A stretch of 64,000 bases of DNA. It comes from Corydoras sp. C115 (lineage: Eukaryota > Chordata > Actinopteri > Siluriformes > Callichthyidae). A program made the position numbers and the translations under genes. Where the stretch lies: the NCBI GenBank assembly GCA_019802505.1, contig JAFMOC010000003.1, positions 6,022,001 through 6,086,000 on the forward strand. The letters run 5' to 3'. The notes under the pieces are model-generated. The model saw only the letters and a program-made list of their open reading frames with translations. It did not search any database and was not told the origin of the DNA. Below, one piece after another: positions 11,990-22,821 of the stretch (position 1 is its first letter; each line of letters starts with the position of its first letter).

Positions 11990-12400
11990 AGTATGTTATT
12001 ATGGACATCTGGAATGAAAACCATCTTTGAGTTTGCATCAGTTCCCAAACAGGAGCCTGTTTCAAATAAAACCCTACTAAATCTGCCTGTGTCGAAACTG
12101 ATACCTAATATGCCTATGCTAAGTGTGCTAGTGAATCTGCCTGTGCAAAGTGTGCTAATGAATATGCCTATGCTAAGAGCACTAAATAATGCGTGGTTAA
12201 ACCAGCCTGCACCCAGCCTGTCTGAACCTGCCCGTGCTGATATGCCTTTTAGCCTGACTGACACAGAGAGCGTTCTAGCCAGCACTCCAGAAGGTATTCC
12301 TCCTGGCATTTAAGCAAGAGCTCCTGCCGGCACTCCAGAGGGTGGTCCTGTTTCTGCTGGTGGGCAGTACCACAAATACCTAGGTTTCTAATAAGTGCCC
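11990..12400 (+). pseudogene. Fragment with a 27-base (9-residue) coding-phase repeat
   Basis: The plus strand is open for 106 codons (11993-12313). It carries degenerate tandem 9-residue units such as SVLVNLPVQ, SVLMNMPML and RALNNAWLN, from 27-base units near 12118-12180. A proline-rich stretch follows with STPEGIPPG before a stop, and the same style (AGTPEGGPVSAGG) continues after the stop. The protein is not recognised. The 27-base period is shared with the GC-rich array at 14.4-15.3 kb on the other strand, so both may come from one retroelement or gene family; that link is an inference. Confidence 0.4.
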
Positions 12401-13078
12401 TTGCCAGTTGCTTGCTACTTCAGCACAAGGATGGCAGCTGCCTGTAATATAAGTGAACCCATTCAGGAACCAAGAGTCCTTAGAAGAGCAATCCCGAAAA
12501 AGACAGCATACTTACAGTCTATCCTAAATAAATAAAAAAAAAATCAAATATAATTTAAGTGATTTTGAATATACTGTTGATAATGAAATGCACATGTTGT
12601 AGGAGAGTTCACTATGAACTAAACTATATAAAAAAAAAATTATAAAGCAAAATTAAAGGATAAAATGCATTTGAGTTGTGTTACTGTGCAAATAAAATCA
12701 TCCAAGTGTAAATAACAAAAAAAATTGCAAAGGTTTGGGAAAAGAGTATAAAACTTGTGGTTCATTAAGCTATGAATCTGCGCCACTGGGTTACTGTAGT
12801 GGAGATCTCTAGCATTGATGTTTGCTGCCGCTTGAGTCTTTGGCCCCTGGGGAAGTGTTAATCACTAGACTGTAAAAAAGTGGTAACTGCAAATCTGCAT
12901 AATGAAGCCCAAAGGCTGCTAATTTACTTCAGCAATACTTTAAAAGATATAAAACAAGAAGTTGCTCAAAACAAACCCTAAATTAATATTATTTAATTAA
13001 AATTTACATGTTTTTGTCAAGAATCACTGATGTTTGCTGTGATAGCTAACGTCAAGTCAACTTTGCAAGTCAAAGGCA

Positions 13079-13081
<3 letters not shown>
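12401..13081 (-). other. brinp1 intron, no gene seen
   Basis: AT-rich sequence with several A-runs. No recognised element. Confidence 0.5.

Positions 13082-13126
<45 letters not shown>
13082..13126. repeat. (TA)n microsatellite
   Basis: A pure TA tract of about 45 bases that directly abuts the left end of a hAT element. Confidence 0.97.
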
Positions 13127-13129
<3 letters not shown>

Positions 13130-14090
13130 TGCTTCTCAAATAGTGGCTGGGGGAGCACCTAACAAGAAATCACAGAGCAAGTGATATTAAGTATACTGAA
13201 CAAACCTTCAAGAGACAACATGGGAAAATATTTAACAGGGATGAGGAGAGAAAGGCGGAGAGAGACGAAGATAATGAGACCAACAAAAGTCAACCGAAAA
13301 CTAAATGTCGAAGCGTATGTAGCACCTGGCTTCACTGTAACTGTAACTTCACTGTAATGAAGGTGGAGACGAAGAAAGACCGGTGTGTCTGCTGTGTCTT
13401 AAAATGTTGGCAGCGGACAGCGTGAAGCCAAATAGATGAAGGCGTCACTTAAAGATATTACACCCCAATCACGCCGATAAGCCGCTTGAGTTTTTTAATC
13501 ATAAACATTACACGTATATCCAGCAATCATAACGCTTTATGAAAGCTACTTCAGAAAAGTTGTGCGCTGCAAAACGGGTGCATTGGAGACATCAGTTCTG
13601 ACTTCCTCAAAAAAAAAAAAAACAGCACAAATTGTTGTATTCATTTTTGTTTTGTAGGTTAAAGTGTTAATAAATTGTGCTCCTGAATTAATGTTGCTGA
13701 TGAATTTGAATTTATTATTATTTATTGATTTTATTTAATTTAATTTTTCAGTATCAAATGCCAGTCAGTTCAAAAACGTTCTAGTTTAAATAAGGATTTT
13801 ATTCGTTTCTGTTACAAACAAAAAAAACAAAGTTAATAAAATTATTCTGTTCTAAGTTGATCTATATTTCTTTCTTTTTTGTAGTCTTTATTGTTAATAA
13901 GGATACATTGTTATAAAAGAGGTGTAACAAATTTATAGACAAATCATACTACAGAGGGCGTGTAAAAATACTTTATCACATTTTGTCATGTAGGGGGGGT
14001 GAGGTGAGTGTGCGTGTGTGTGGGGGGGGGGGCGCAAAATGTTTTCTTCTTCCTTGGGGGGGCTTAACAGAAAATAATTGAGAATCACTG
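13127..14090 (+). mobile_element. hAT DNA transposon, internally deleted
   Basis: The left end is CAGTGCTTCTCAAATA and the right end, reversed, is CAGTGATTCTCAATTA, a terminal inverted repeat of about 16 bases with the CAGTG start typical of vertebrate hATs. The interior keeps a piece of the transposase N-terminus (next entry) and then AT-rich filler and a G-run near 14020. The expected 8-base target duplication is obscured because the left flank is a TA microsatellite. At 964 bases it is far too short to be autonomous. Confidence 0.8.
13370..13530 (+). pseudogene. Broken BED zinc finger of a hAT (ZBED5-like) transposase
   Basis: One frame reads RPVCLLCLKMLAADSVKPNR, a stop, then RRHLKILHPNHADKPLEFF. 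This is the BED-type zinc finger (C-x2-C followed by H-x4/5-H) found at the N-terminus of ZBED5/FAM200-like hAT transposases. The cysteine pair and both histidines are visible. One in-frame stop separates the halves, and the remaining transposase domain is missing. Confidence 0.75.
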
Positions 14091-14384
14091 ATAAACCAAC
14101 CAACCAGTTTGTACTTTACAAAAGGATTGACAATTAAGTTAAGCATTTCCACTACACTGAACTTGCCATTGTCTTGGCAGTCCAAAGTAAATGCTCAAAC
14201 CAAGTAGGGCCTATATCTGTTCATGGTATGCAAGGAGAACATGCAAGCACATGGGGCTTTGACCTTCTTGCTACAACTTAATTTTCAATTAAAAAATCTG
14301 AATAGGCCTTGTTAAAAATTGCAATTTAAGCGTTTTTATCAGTTTTCTGGTAATCCAATTCTTCATAGTTCAAAATGGTAAACA
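14091..14384 (-). other. brinp1 intron, no gene seen
   Basis: Short unique stretch between the hAT element and the GC-rich array. Nothing recognised. Confidence 0.5.
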
Positions 14385-15250
14385 GGGAGACGTGGGGTGT
14401 GCCCTCTGGCTGCATGTCGAGGTGGGCGCCCTCTGTGGACGAGGCGTAGAGAAGGCCCTCTGGCTGTGTGACGCGGTGGACGCCCTCTGCGGGGGAGATG
14501 TGAAGAACGCCCTCTGGCTATGAGGTTCGGTGGGCGCCCTCTGCGGATGGGGCGTGGGGTGTGCCCTCTGGCTGCATGAGCGCCGGTGAGCGCCCTCTGC
14601 GGACGAGGTGTGGAGAGCGCCCTCTGGCTGTGTGTTCAGGTTGGCGCCCTCTGGCTGCGTGGTCCGGTGGGCGCCCTCTGGTTGCGTGGTCTGGTCGGCA
14701 CCCTCTGCGGACGAGGCGTTGAGGACGCCCTTTGGCTGCGGGGTGAGGTGGACGCCCTTGGCAGACGGGCTCGGCGGCGTGCAGCCCCTTGTGGACGGGC
14801 TTGGCGGCTTGCGGCCCCTTGTGGACAGGCTGGGCGGCGTGCGGTCCCTGGTGCACGGGCTCGGCGGCATGCGGCCCCTGGATGGGCTGGGTGGCGTGCG
14901 GCCTCTTCTGGAAGGGCTCGGCGGCGTGCGGCCCCTTGTGGACGGGCTCGGCGGAGTGCGCCGCATGGACAGGTGTGTACGCTGGCTGGATCTCGGTGGG
15001 TTCACACGCTGGGTGGACCTCGGCGGGCACGCACGCAGGCAGGACCTCGGCGGGTTTGCACGCTGGCTGGACCTCAGCGGGCACACACGCTGGCTGGACC
15101 TCGGCGGGCACGCACGCTGGGTGGACCTCGGCGGGCACGCACGCTGGGTGGACCTCGGCGGGCATGCACACTGAGTGGACCTCGGCAGGCACGCACGCTG
15201 GGTTGGACCATGGTGGGCACGTCCGCTGACTGGACCTCGGCAGGCACGCA
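14385..15250. repeat. Composite GC-rich minisatellite with three unit types
   Basis: There are three adjoining tandem arrays. From about 14390 to 14765 the units are 27 bases with core GCGCCCTCTG. From about 14755 to 14965 the units are mainly 30 bases with core GGGCTCGGCGGC. From about 14970 to 15250 the units are 27 bases with core GTGGACCTCGGCGGGCAC. All unit lengths are multiples of three, which keeps several frames open on both strands (up to 426 codons on the minus strand). The block is strongly GC-rich in an AT-rich intron. Unit copies differ by point changes, and one copy near 15200 has an extra T. Confidence 0.9.
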
Positions 15251-15450
15251 CACTAGAGGTGCTGTGGTAGGGGTGGCACACTCGGACCTCCCAGCACCTC
15301 CAGTACGCCGTTCGTTCTCCACCCCCGCCTCGGGATCGCCATCCTGCATATAATATAGGTAGACCCCGACCGCCACACCCAATGACAGAGCAACAGATGA
15401 ATACGACACGGGACAGGGGAACAAAGGGATTGACCACATTCACGCCACAC
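14518..15450 (-). pseudogene. Repeat-rich ORF with an N-terminal membrane segment, one frameshift
   Basis: On the minus strand, the frame starting near 15439 reads through a hydrophobic stretch (SSVALSLGVAVGVYLYY), then a hydrophilic linker, then PLVCVPAEVQSADVP. The extra T at about 15203 shifts the frame. After it a second frame continues the same motif to a stop near 14518. The modules in order are 9-residue ACVPAEVHP-type, 10-residue HAAEPVHKGP-type, and 9-residue HAARGR-type units. Only this frame gives a single coherent motif series, so it is my preferred reading over the longer 426-codon frame. I do not recognise the protein. It could be a captured gene or retroelement fragment, or chance openness imposed by the minisatellite. 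Confidence 0.4.
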
Positions 15451-15670
15451 TCCTCCACATCCACAGACACTAGCGGTAGCTCGCTTACCTCAATCAAAAG
15501 CGGCTGCGCAGATGAAGCACAGAGCCGCAGCACATTAACGTGCTGAAGGGAGACAGGCACGCAGGTAGCAGAATAACGGAATTTATTTAAAGGAGAAGGG
15601 ACACCAAAAAACATAGAGGAACAACAACACATAAAACTAACGACGTGCACAGAGGAAGGGGAACACAGTT
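15251..15670 (-). other. GC-rich flank of the minisatellite, possible LTR edge
   Basis: Unique sequence continuing the raised GC content. On the minus strand it has CTTTAAATAAATTCCG (a polyadenylation-like signal) near 15580. It also has a donor-like GAGGTAAGCGAG near 15480. The arrangement could be the edge of an LTR retroelement carrying the repeat ORF. The junction with the Tc1 element is abrupt at about 15671. Confidence 0.3.
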
Positions 15671-17168
15671 TTTATAATGGCAATTTGCATATACTCCAGA
15701 ATGTTATAAAGAGTGATCAGCTCATCAGCTTAAGTCAATATTTGCCTAGAAAATGAACTTTATAACCCCAAAACACATTTCAACTTCATTGCAGCTCTGC
15801 CTTAAAAGGACCAGCTAACATCGTTTCAGTGATTGATCCATTAACACAGGTGTGGGTGTTGATGAGGACAGGGCTGGAGATCAATCGGTCATGAATAAGT
15901 AAGAATGACACCACTGGACACTTTAAAAGGAGGCTGGTGCTTGGCATCATTGTTTCTCTTCTGTCAACCATAGTTATCTCTAAAGAAACATGTGCAGTTA
16001 TCATTGCACTGCACAAAAATTTCCTAACAAGAAAGAGTATCGCAGCTAGAAAGATTGTACCTCAGTCAACAATCTATCGTATCATCAAGAACTTCCATTC
16101 CAAGGAGAGAGCTTCCATTGTTGCCAAAAAGGCTCCAGGGCGCCCAAGAAAGACCAGCATGCACCAGGACCATCTCTTAAAAGTGTTTCAGCTGTGGGAT
16201 CGGGCTACCAGCAGTGCAGAGCTTGCTCAGGAATGGCAGCAGGCAGGTGTGAGTGCATCTGCATGCACTGTGAGGCGGAGACTCTTGGCGAAAGGCCTGG
16301 TCTCAAGGGGGGCAGCAAAGAAGCCACTTCTCTCCAGAAAAAAACATCAGGGACAGACTGCTATTCTGCAAAAGATACAGGGAGTGCACTGTTGAGGACT
16401 GGGGTAAAGTAATTTTCTCTGATGAATCCCCTTTACGATTGTTTGGGACATCTGGAAAACAACTTATTCGGAGAAGACGAGGTGAGCGCTACCACCAGTC
16501 TTGTCTTATGCCCACTGTAAAGCATCCTGAAACCATTCATGTGTGGGGTTGCTTCTCAGCCAAGAGAATCGGTTCTCACGGTCTTGCCTAAAAACACAGC
16601 CATGAATAAAGAATGGTACCAGAATGTCCTCCGAGAGCAAATTCTCCCAACCATCCAAGAGCAGTTTGGTGATCAACAATGCCTTTGCCAGCATGATGGA
16701 GCACCTTGCCATAAAGCAAAGGTGATAACTACATGGCTCAGGGAACAAAACATAGAGATTTTGGGTCCATGGCCTGGAAACTCCCACGATCTTAATCCCA
16801 TTGAAAACTTGTGGTCAATCATCAAGAGACGGGTGGACAAACAAAAACCTACACATTCTGACAAAATGCAAGCATTGATTGTGCAAGAATGGACTGCTAT
16901 CAGTCAGCATTTGGTCCAGAAGTTGATTGAGAGCATGCCAGGGAGAATTGCAGAGGTCCTGAAGAAGAAGGGTCAACACTGCAAATATTGACTTCCTGCA
17001 TTAACTCATTCTAACTGTCAATAAAAGCTTTTGTTACTCATAATATGATTCTATATATATTTCTGTATGTGATAAAAACATCTGACAAACACACATAAGA
17101 ACCTGGGGGCAGCAGATCATGTGAAAATATAATATTTGTGTCATTCTCAAAACTTTTGGCCATGACTG
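15671..17168 (+). mobile_element. Tc1-like transposon, left end missing
   Basis: The right end is complete: reversed it reads CAGTCATGGCCAAAAGTTTT and is followed by TA, the Tc1/mariner target. The left counterpart is absent. Recognisable element sequence starts at about 15671 (ATAATGGCAATTTGCATAT), directly against the GC-rich block, and the left terminal repeat is not found upstream of the array either. About 300 bases of 5' non-coding sequence, a dead transposase and an AATAAA-bearing 3' end remain. Confidence 0.9.
15970..16991 (+). pseudogene. Tc1 transposase, start lost and frameshifted
   Basis: The paired helix-turn-helix region is visible (KETCAVIIALHK, STIYRIIKNFH), then the GRPR hook motif (APGRPRKTS) near 16135. 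The three catalytic acids are in VIFSDESPLRLFG (about 16415), CQHDGAPCH (about 16696) and NPIENLW (about 16800). I count 35 residues between the second D and the E, so DD35E rather than the common DD34E. The position that should be the start codon reads ATA. At least two frameshifts split the frame, near 16375 and near 16560. Catalytic residues survive but no intact protein can be made. The 150-codon ORF at 16539-16991 is its C-terminal third. Confidence 0.9.
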
Positions 17169-17170
17169 TA

Positions 17171-17885
17171 CATAAATTAAAGCTTAAACAGTTCATGAAA
17201 TGCCAAAATAATCTACATGTTTTGTAGCTGCAGGCAGTCGAGGAGTTTCCACCAAAAATTCAAAGGTGTGATGCTAATTCAATTGTGCATGTGAACTTCT
17301 CAGCGGCCTGTGAAATAGGTGAGACTTGCAGGCTGGTGTCGCCTGAAATTAATCTAAGCACTTTCTAATTACTTTTATTCAAGTTAGTAGGAGCAAATGT
17401 ATGCAAATCAATTTTGCTTCCACACATTTCAGATGTATTAAGCATGTAAAAACTAGCCAAGAAAACAAAATTAATGAACTTATGAATCTAGGGGTAGTTA
17501 TGCTATCAGCATTTTGGAGGGTTCAAAGTTTGTGGGCACTTGTATTCTAAATTTATTATTGGTCTGGTTTACTTGCCATCTTTAGCTTTTGACACCTATA
17601 AGTTTTTGATTATGGATGTATCGCCTGTCCCAGGACATGTCCATATGTATAAGATTACCTGACAAATGTATATATGATGATAATACAGTGCTCTTGGATA
17701 GCCTCCATAAATTGTTTTATTACCATTGAACTATTAGATTCAGAGTGTTTTTACCACAACTCCTGTCCGCCTACCTTCCATCATTGCAATGGCTCACATT
17801 TCTATTCAGGAAAATACTTGCATGCATTGCAAAGGCTGGTGAAGTCTCCAAGGTAATGTAAATAGCTTGCTAACTTATTTAATAC
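17171..17885 (-). other. brinp1 intron, unique sequence
   Basis: Repeat-free stretch with mixed composition at 17200-17420. It could be a non-coding element but shows no decisive motif. Confidence 0.4.
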
Positions 17886-17900
17886 ATTTTACTTTCACTC

Positions 17901-18248
17901 ATTCATTCATTCATTATCACCCGCTTTATCCTCTATTAGGGTCGCGGTGGGGTTCCCCATGCTCATCCAGGGGAGAACGTCTCGGGCGCTGGGCAGGACA
18001 GAGGACAGAGCGCCAATCCATCGCTGGGCACACACTCACTCACTCAAACACACTCTATATGGGGCAATTTGGAGAACTCACTTAACTTGATCCATGTTTT
18101 TGGACTGTGGGAGGAAACCGGAGATCCCGGAGGAAACCCACGCGGACACGGGGAGAACATGGAAACTCCACCCAGATGGGGATTCGAACCGGGAATCCCT
18201 AGCGCTGAGAGGCGAACGTGCTAACCACTAAGCCACCGTGCCGCCCCC
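17901..18248 (-). mobile_element. Full-length tRNA-derived SINE with perfect target duplication
   Basis: Minus-strand copy. Reading in its own sense it has the GGGCGGCACGGTGG start, an A box (TGGCTTAGTGG), a B box (GGTTCGAATCC), the conserved central body and an (ATGA)n tail. The 15-base duplication ATTTTACTTTCACTC lies at 17886-17900 and 18249-18263 without mismatch, so this is one of the younger insertions. Confidence 0.96.
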
Positions 18249-18263
18249 ATTTTACTTTCACTC

Positions 18264-18640
18264 TTTCAAAATTTCTAAATTAGATTTTCATCATATGTAC
18301 TTAACTCCTTATTCCCTACCTCAGTGGTGGGTCATTTAGTTTAACCAATCAGTTGTTACTTGTGATGCAATGTACTGTATATACAGTTTTGTGGTTTATT
18401 TTTTATTGTGGTTGTATGTTTAACAGCCACTTGCTTCTGACTACGATTTGCAAGGCTGCTTTAAGGTAGTTTGGACTAGACATTTATAAATACAATACAT
18501 AAATAAACCTGAATTAATATTAATTGCCAACAATAAGTGATAACTGGTTCACTTGGGTAACAATGCATTTTCCATTTGACAATAATATTCAGTGGTGTTA
18601 TTTTCTTACTAACCTAATTACTTGTGGCAGATATGGGTTA
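18264..18640 (-). other. brinp1 intron, no gene seen
   Basis: AT-rich intron between two SINEs. Nothing recognised. Confidence 0.5.
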
Positions 18641-18925
18641 AGGGCTCCACTGTGGCCTAGTGATTAATACATCTGCCTGGCATTCAAGTTCGAATCTCGT
18701 TCTGGATGTGGGTTTTCCTCCCAGGTTCTCTTTCCACAGTCCAAAAAAAACATAGATTCAAGGTGAATTGACTGCTCTAAATTGTCCCATCTGAATTATG
18801 CCGATAGAGTGTGTCTGTGTGAGTAAATGTATGCCCAGTGATGGATTGGTGCCCCATCCTGGTTGTGTCTGCACAGCGCCCAAAATGTTTTTTCCTAAAT
18901 AGGCATAGGTTCTGAATGTCAACAA
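18641..18925 (+). mobile_element. Old, diverged copy of the same SINE
   Basis: The A box (TGGCCTAGTGA), B box (AGTTCGAATCTC) and central body can be followed, but many positions differ and there are gaps. The tail is lost into a following AC/AT microsatellite. Confidence 0.8.
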
Positions 18926-18935
18926 AAAATTTTTA

Positions 18936-18941
<6 letters not shown>

Positions 18942-18966
<25 letters not shown>

Positions 18967-19020
18967 GCACATATATATATATATATATATACTGTATATA
19001 TATATATATATATATATATA
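18942..19020. repeat. (CA)n(TA)n compound microsatellite
   Basis: CA tract followed by two TA tracts split by ACTGTA. Confidence 0.97.
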
Positions 19021-21305
19021 TTCATGATGCTATTAAACAGGACCTGATTAATACCCACTTTATGACAGCTCTTACTGCTGTCATAAAGCATAAACATCCA
19101 ATGCCTTTAGAATGTCATATCAGAAAGACGACTGTCAAAACACTGAGCAAACTCAGCAGCATAGCAATGCTCCTAGAATACAGATTCCCATTTTTATCTG
19201 ACCTTACTGTGTGCTCCCTCCAGTGATTAAGGAGAAACTGAAAGGCTTTCTGTGCCTTCAAATTGACATATTACTTAGCACAAACTATGCTCTAGCCGAT
19301 CAGTGGGATGCAATCTTCTAGTTCATATCTCTGCCTTAACAACCTTTAGTGCTTATGTTCACCAGGCTGTTAAGATATCCTTTTTACCTTCCCAAACTAT
19401 AAATTGGACTGCATCCAGCCAGGGATGTACATTGACCTCATGATTTAAAACATGATTTAATCATAATTCTATATGACTGTTTTATGTACTGCTTAATGTG
19501 TCTCGATGACACACAGGACTCATAGGATGCACACAGAGTGTGTCAAATTAGTATAGTGTAACCTACGGCCCAAGAATAATTTATTTAACATTTTAACATA
19601 CAAAATACCACTTATACTTAATTTATTTTATTTTACTTAATTTATTTATTTTTTGCATACAAAAAAATAAATGAGAAATATTAGGATTGAAGTTTGAAAA
19701 GCCTAATGTTGTAACAGGGCTCATACTTGAACAAGTAAATAATCTAGACATGTAATATGCTACATGTTTAATATGATGTAAGTGTGTAGTTTGACTATGT
19801 TGCACTCATGACATGCTAAAAATCTTTTGTGTTCATGACATTCTTAGAGGTGCAAATTAAATACCATGTCATGCTCATGGCATATTGAGTAGTACGTAAC
19901 AGATAGTATGTTGGCACACACATATAAGTTGTGTACAGACAAAAAAATAATGTCATGCTCACTACATACTGAGTGCCACACACCAGATACTATGTAATTC
20001 TTGCAAATACTATATGATCTGTTGCATTTGTCATGTGGTGAGTCAACCTTACCATGGTGTTAATTTTCACTCCACATCATTCAGCACTGCTAAATGGTAG
20101 ACTGATCTTTCCAACTTTTTCTGTAATGCTGAGACATTGAGTAAATCTGGATTTGATTTCTATTCTAGAGTAACTGGTTCTACTAAATTATGTTGTTCTC
20201 TCATTTGTAAGTCGCTTTGGATAAAAGCTTCTGCTAAATGAATGAATATCAATCTAATGTTTTTTATTAAACCAATGCAGGTTAAAACCATGGCCAACCT
20301 CTTTGCTGACAATTCACTGATTAACTGTGCCATCTATACAAAACTAACTGTGCCAAGTATCCAAAGTAGTTATGTGTTTCCATTTCAAAATTTTTACAAT
20401 GATAGTATAGTGTAGAGCATGACAAATTCGCCATCAGTCTCAGTCTGCATGTAGTTTGCATGTTCACCCTGTAACTGGGGGGATTTTCTTTAACCTCCCA
20501 AAATTAGTTAGTGAAGCAATTGAAAGTTAAATCAGTTCATATGACTTTACAGCCTAAATTAATCAGATGACTGCATTGGGATTAGTATTAGGCATAATGA
20601 TCAATGAAATCGTATATGTGTATCATGGAATGACAGGAATCAATTTGCCAAAAACTTGATTACTCGGACAAAGTGTAGAGGTGTGGAACAAAATTCATCC
20701 TTTTTAGATTTTGACATTTACAGTTTTCCTGCTTTTCAATTTTTCAATTTTCCATAATAATATAATAACTCCAATAACTCCAAATGAATAATAACTCCAC
20801 ATTAATTCTGTAATATTACGTGTTATGTCGTGCTATGTTTAATTATCCTTCAAGTTGATGCAAGAACTGTGGATACAGTATTTGTAATCTCACCACTTGA
20901 CGCAGATCCTGATCAGCTTTCATGTTCGGTTCCTGGGATCTTTTTCTTAATTTGATGAGCAGTGAATGCTAATAGGCTTTCTGTCACAAGTTATTTCCCT
21001 GGTGACCCAATTTTATAGCACAATCAGCTAAAGCAACCATAAACAGCCACATGTTTACTGTTTTTGCCAGGAGTAAGCAGGCAATACTATAATAGAGCAC
21101 AAATGTGTCCTCTGCACAGCTCTGTTACAGGAAAAGACAAAATTATATGGCCAATGATTTTGCCTAATTGGTTTACTGGTGGATTTAGTAATGTCAAGTT
21201 CTTTTTCTGCCCAAACTGTGGGCATGCACCAACACACAACAAAACACACATGCTAATAACAGGTTTTGGGTAGCTAAGATTTTTTGAAAAATGTAGGATA
21301 TATAT
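19021..21305 (-). other. Long repeat-poor intron stretch, possible regulatory DNA
   Basis: Between 19021 and about 19400 the sequence is well mixed and contains a perfect 12-base inverted repeat (next entry). Diverged tandem copies starting TGTCATGCTCA lie near 19872 and 19953. A short SINE-tail fragment (GTCGCTTTGGATAAAAGC) lies near 20210. No gene is seen; ORFs at 21055-21323 overlap on both strands and look random. Confidence 0.45.
19058..19088. promoter_or_regulatory. Perfect inverted repeat with two facing TGACAG sites
   Basis: CTTTATGACAGC (19058-19069) and GCTGTCATAAAG (19077-19088) are exact reverse complements around a 7-base spacer. Each arm holds TGACAG, the core bound by TALE homeodomain proteins such as Meis. 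It lies in a repeat-poor part of the large brinp1 intron. Regulatory function is an inference. Confidence 0.3.
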
Positions 21306-21436
21306 CCATTCATTATCTTCCACTTCATCCTATAATAGGGTCGCGGTGGGGGGTTCCCCGTGCCCATCCAGGGGAGAACGTTTCGGGCGCTGGGCAGACA
21401 CACCCTGGACAGGGCACCAATCCATCGCTGGGCAGT
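21306..21436 (-). mobile_element. SINE fragment (3' half)
   Basis: Minus-strand 3' half of the DANA/Mermaid-like SINE, from the tail (CATTCATTATCTTCC) through the CCCAGCG block, cut off where a TG/TA microsatellite begins. Confidence 0.88.
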
Positions 21437-21444
21437 AGTATTGT

Positions 21445-21457
21445 TTGTGTGTGTGTG

Positions 21458-21523
<66 letters not shown>
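21445..21523. repeat. (TG)n(TA)n microsatellite
   Basis: Short TG tract followed by about 60 bases of pure TA. Confidence 0.97.
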
Positions 21524-21527
<4 letters not shown>

Positions 21528-22821
21528 ATTTAGGCATTTAATAACAAGATTTGTTTTATATTTTATAAAAATTTTTGGGCCTTAAAATCATATTAATTTA
21601 TAAAAGTATTCAAAGGTATCAGTACGGTGGCATATAAAATGTTATGTTACTACTTTTTATGTGCTTATTCAAGTAAAATGAGAGTTTAAATAAATAATTT
21701 TAACACTGTCATATAAAACCTTTCACTTCTCACGCTGTAGTGAGGAGGAACAGGAAGCCAAAATGCATGGAACCACATAAGAAATTTATTTAGGACAAAA
21801 GAAGGAACACTCATGGTACACAAACAGCTGAATATAACATAAATCATAAAGAGCGAAAGATGTCTGTGACTGCTTTGAGAATGTTCATCTGAGTGCTAAT
21901 GGGGACACCCACCTGAGTGCTGGAAGAGACACCATTCTGACCACACTGTGATTGCTCCAAGTAAAAAATACTATTAAACCACAGGCAAAAAAAAAATCTG
22001 AGAAAAAGTGCTCAGGACATTTGCTTAGAGAAAATGCTTTGGGCAAAAAAGGGACCAAATAGAAGAGCTATGTGCATCAAAAGATGCATTTAACACACTG
22101 TTGCTGCATAGTCTATATAGAAAAGTCACACTTAGAGCTAACTCCACACAATACATCATTAGCTGGAATTTCCATGGTTGGATAACATGGACTGCACCAA
22201 AAGATCTGGAACCACACTCACACAAACTCAAATGACCTAAAAATGTTCTTCTCTGTAAGACAAGGAGTACCGATTACTCTATAAAAAGCACAGCTGTTTG
22301 GACTCAAATAGAGAGCAAAAAAAAAAAAAAACCTCTCCGAAATAAAGTATTGAGACACAAAAATGGCAATGAGAGGAATAAAGGTTTTCAAAGAAAAAGA
22401 TTCCAACTTATTCATTCCAACTTGTTGAGTCAACAGAACAAGGCCAGGCAAACTTAAAATAGAACAGGGATGTTGGGGGGGACTGGAAACCGGAGAGTAA
22501 AATAAAAAGTTAAACAAATTTAATTCCATCCCAATCAGTGAGTTACAGCTTTGTGACATTATATATTCTAATACAAAAAAAATGCTTGCAGTGCAACGAT
22601 GTCGCATGGAGCCAGTAGACAGCAGGGTAAAGAAAATGGAAAGTACACTGATTCATATTCCAGGAGACAAGAAATATCAGACGTTATGCTGGTTAGCAAA
22701 AGAAACTAGACATGGACCACAAGTGCTATATAATTGCTTCTTCTAGAGTTTGCAATGTCAAGCTAAGCCTACAATGCTTGTAGTGAAATGCATGAGACCA
22801 CAGGTGAGATATATTCAAGAC
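21524..22821 (-). other. brinp1 intron, no gene recognised
   Basis: A 129-codon minus-strand ORF (22218-22607) has no recognisable domain and its composition matches its surroundings. A block from about 21730 has even composition and may be an old retroelement remnant, but it has no diagnostic feature. Confidence 0.4.

Noticed and set aside
14385..15250. CRISPR-like array
   Set aside because: The repeats are contiguous units without unique spacers, and the host is a vertebrate.
14370..15650. 426-codon minus-strand ORF as a real gene
   Set aside because: Its motif is inconsistent along the array. The other minus-strand frame gives one continuous motif series, so this frame is probably open only because the units are multiples of three.
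19058..19088. Rho-independent terminator or microRNA hairpin
   Set aside because: The stem is only 12 bases with no U-run, and the arms are too short for a microRNA precursor. A paired binding site is the simpler reading.
22218..22607. 129-codon minus-strand ORF
   Set aside because: No domain, composition like the intron, and phenylalanine run from an A-tract on the plus strand.
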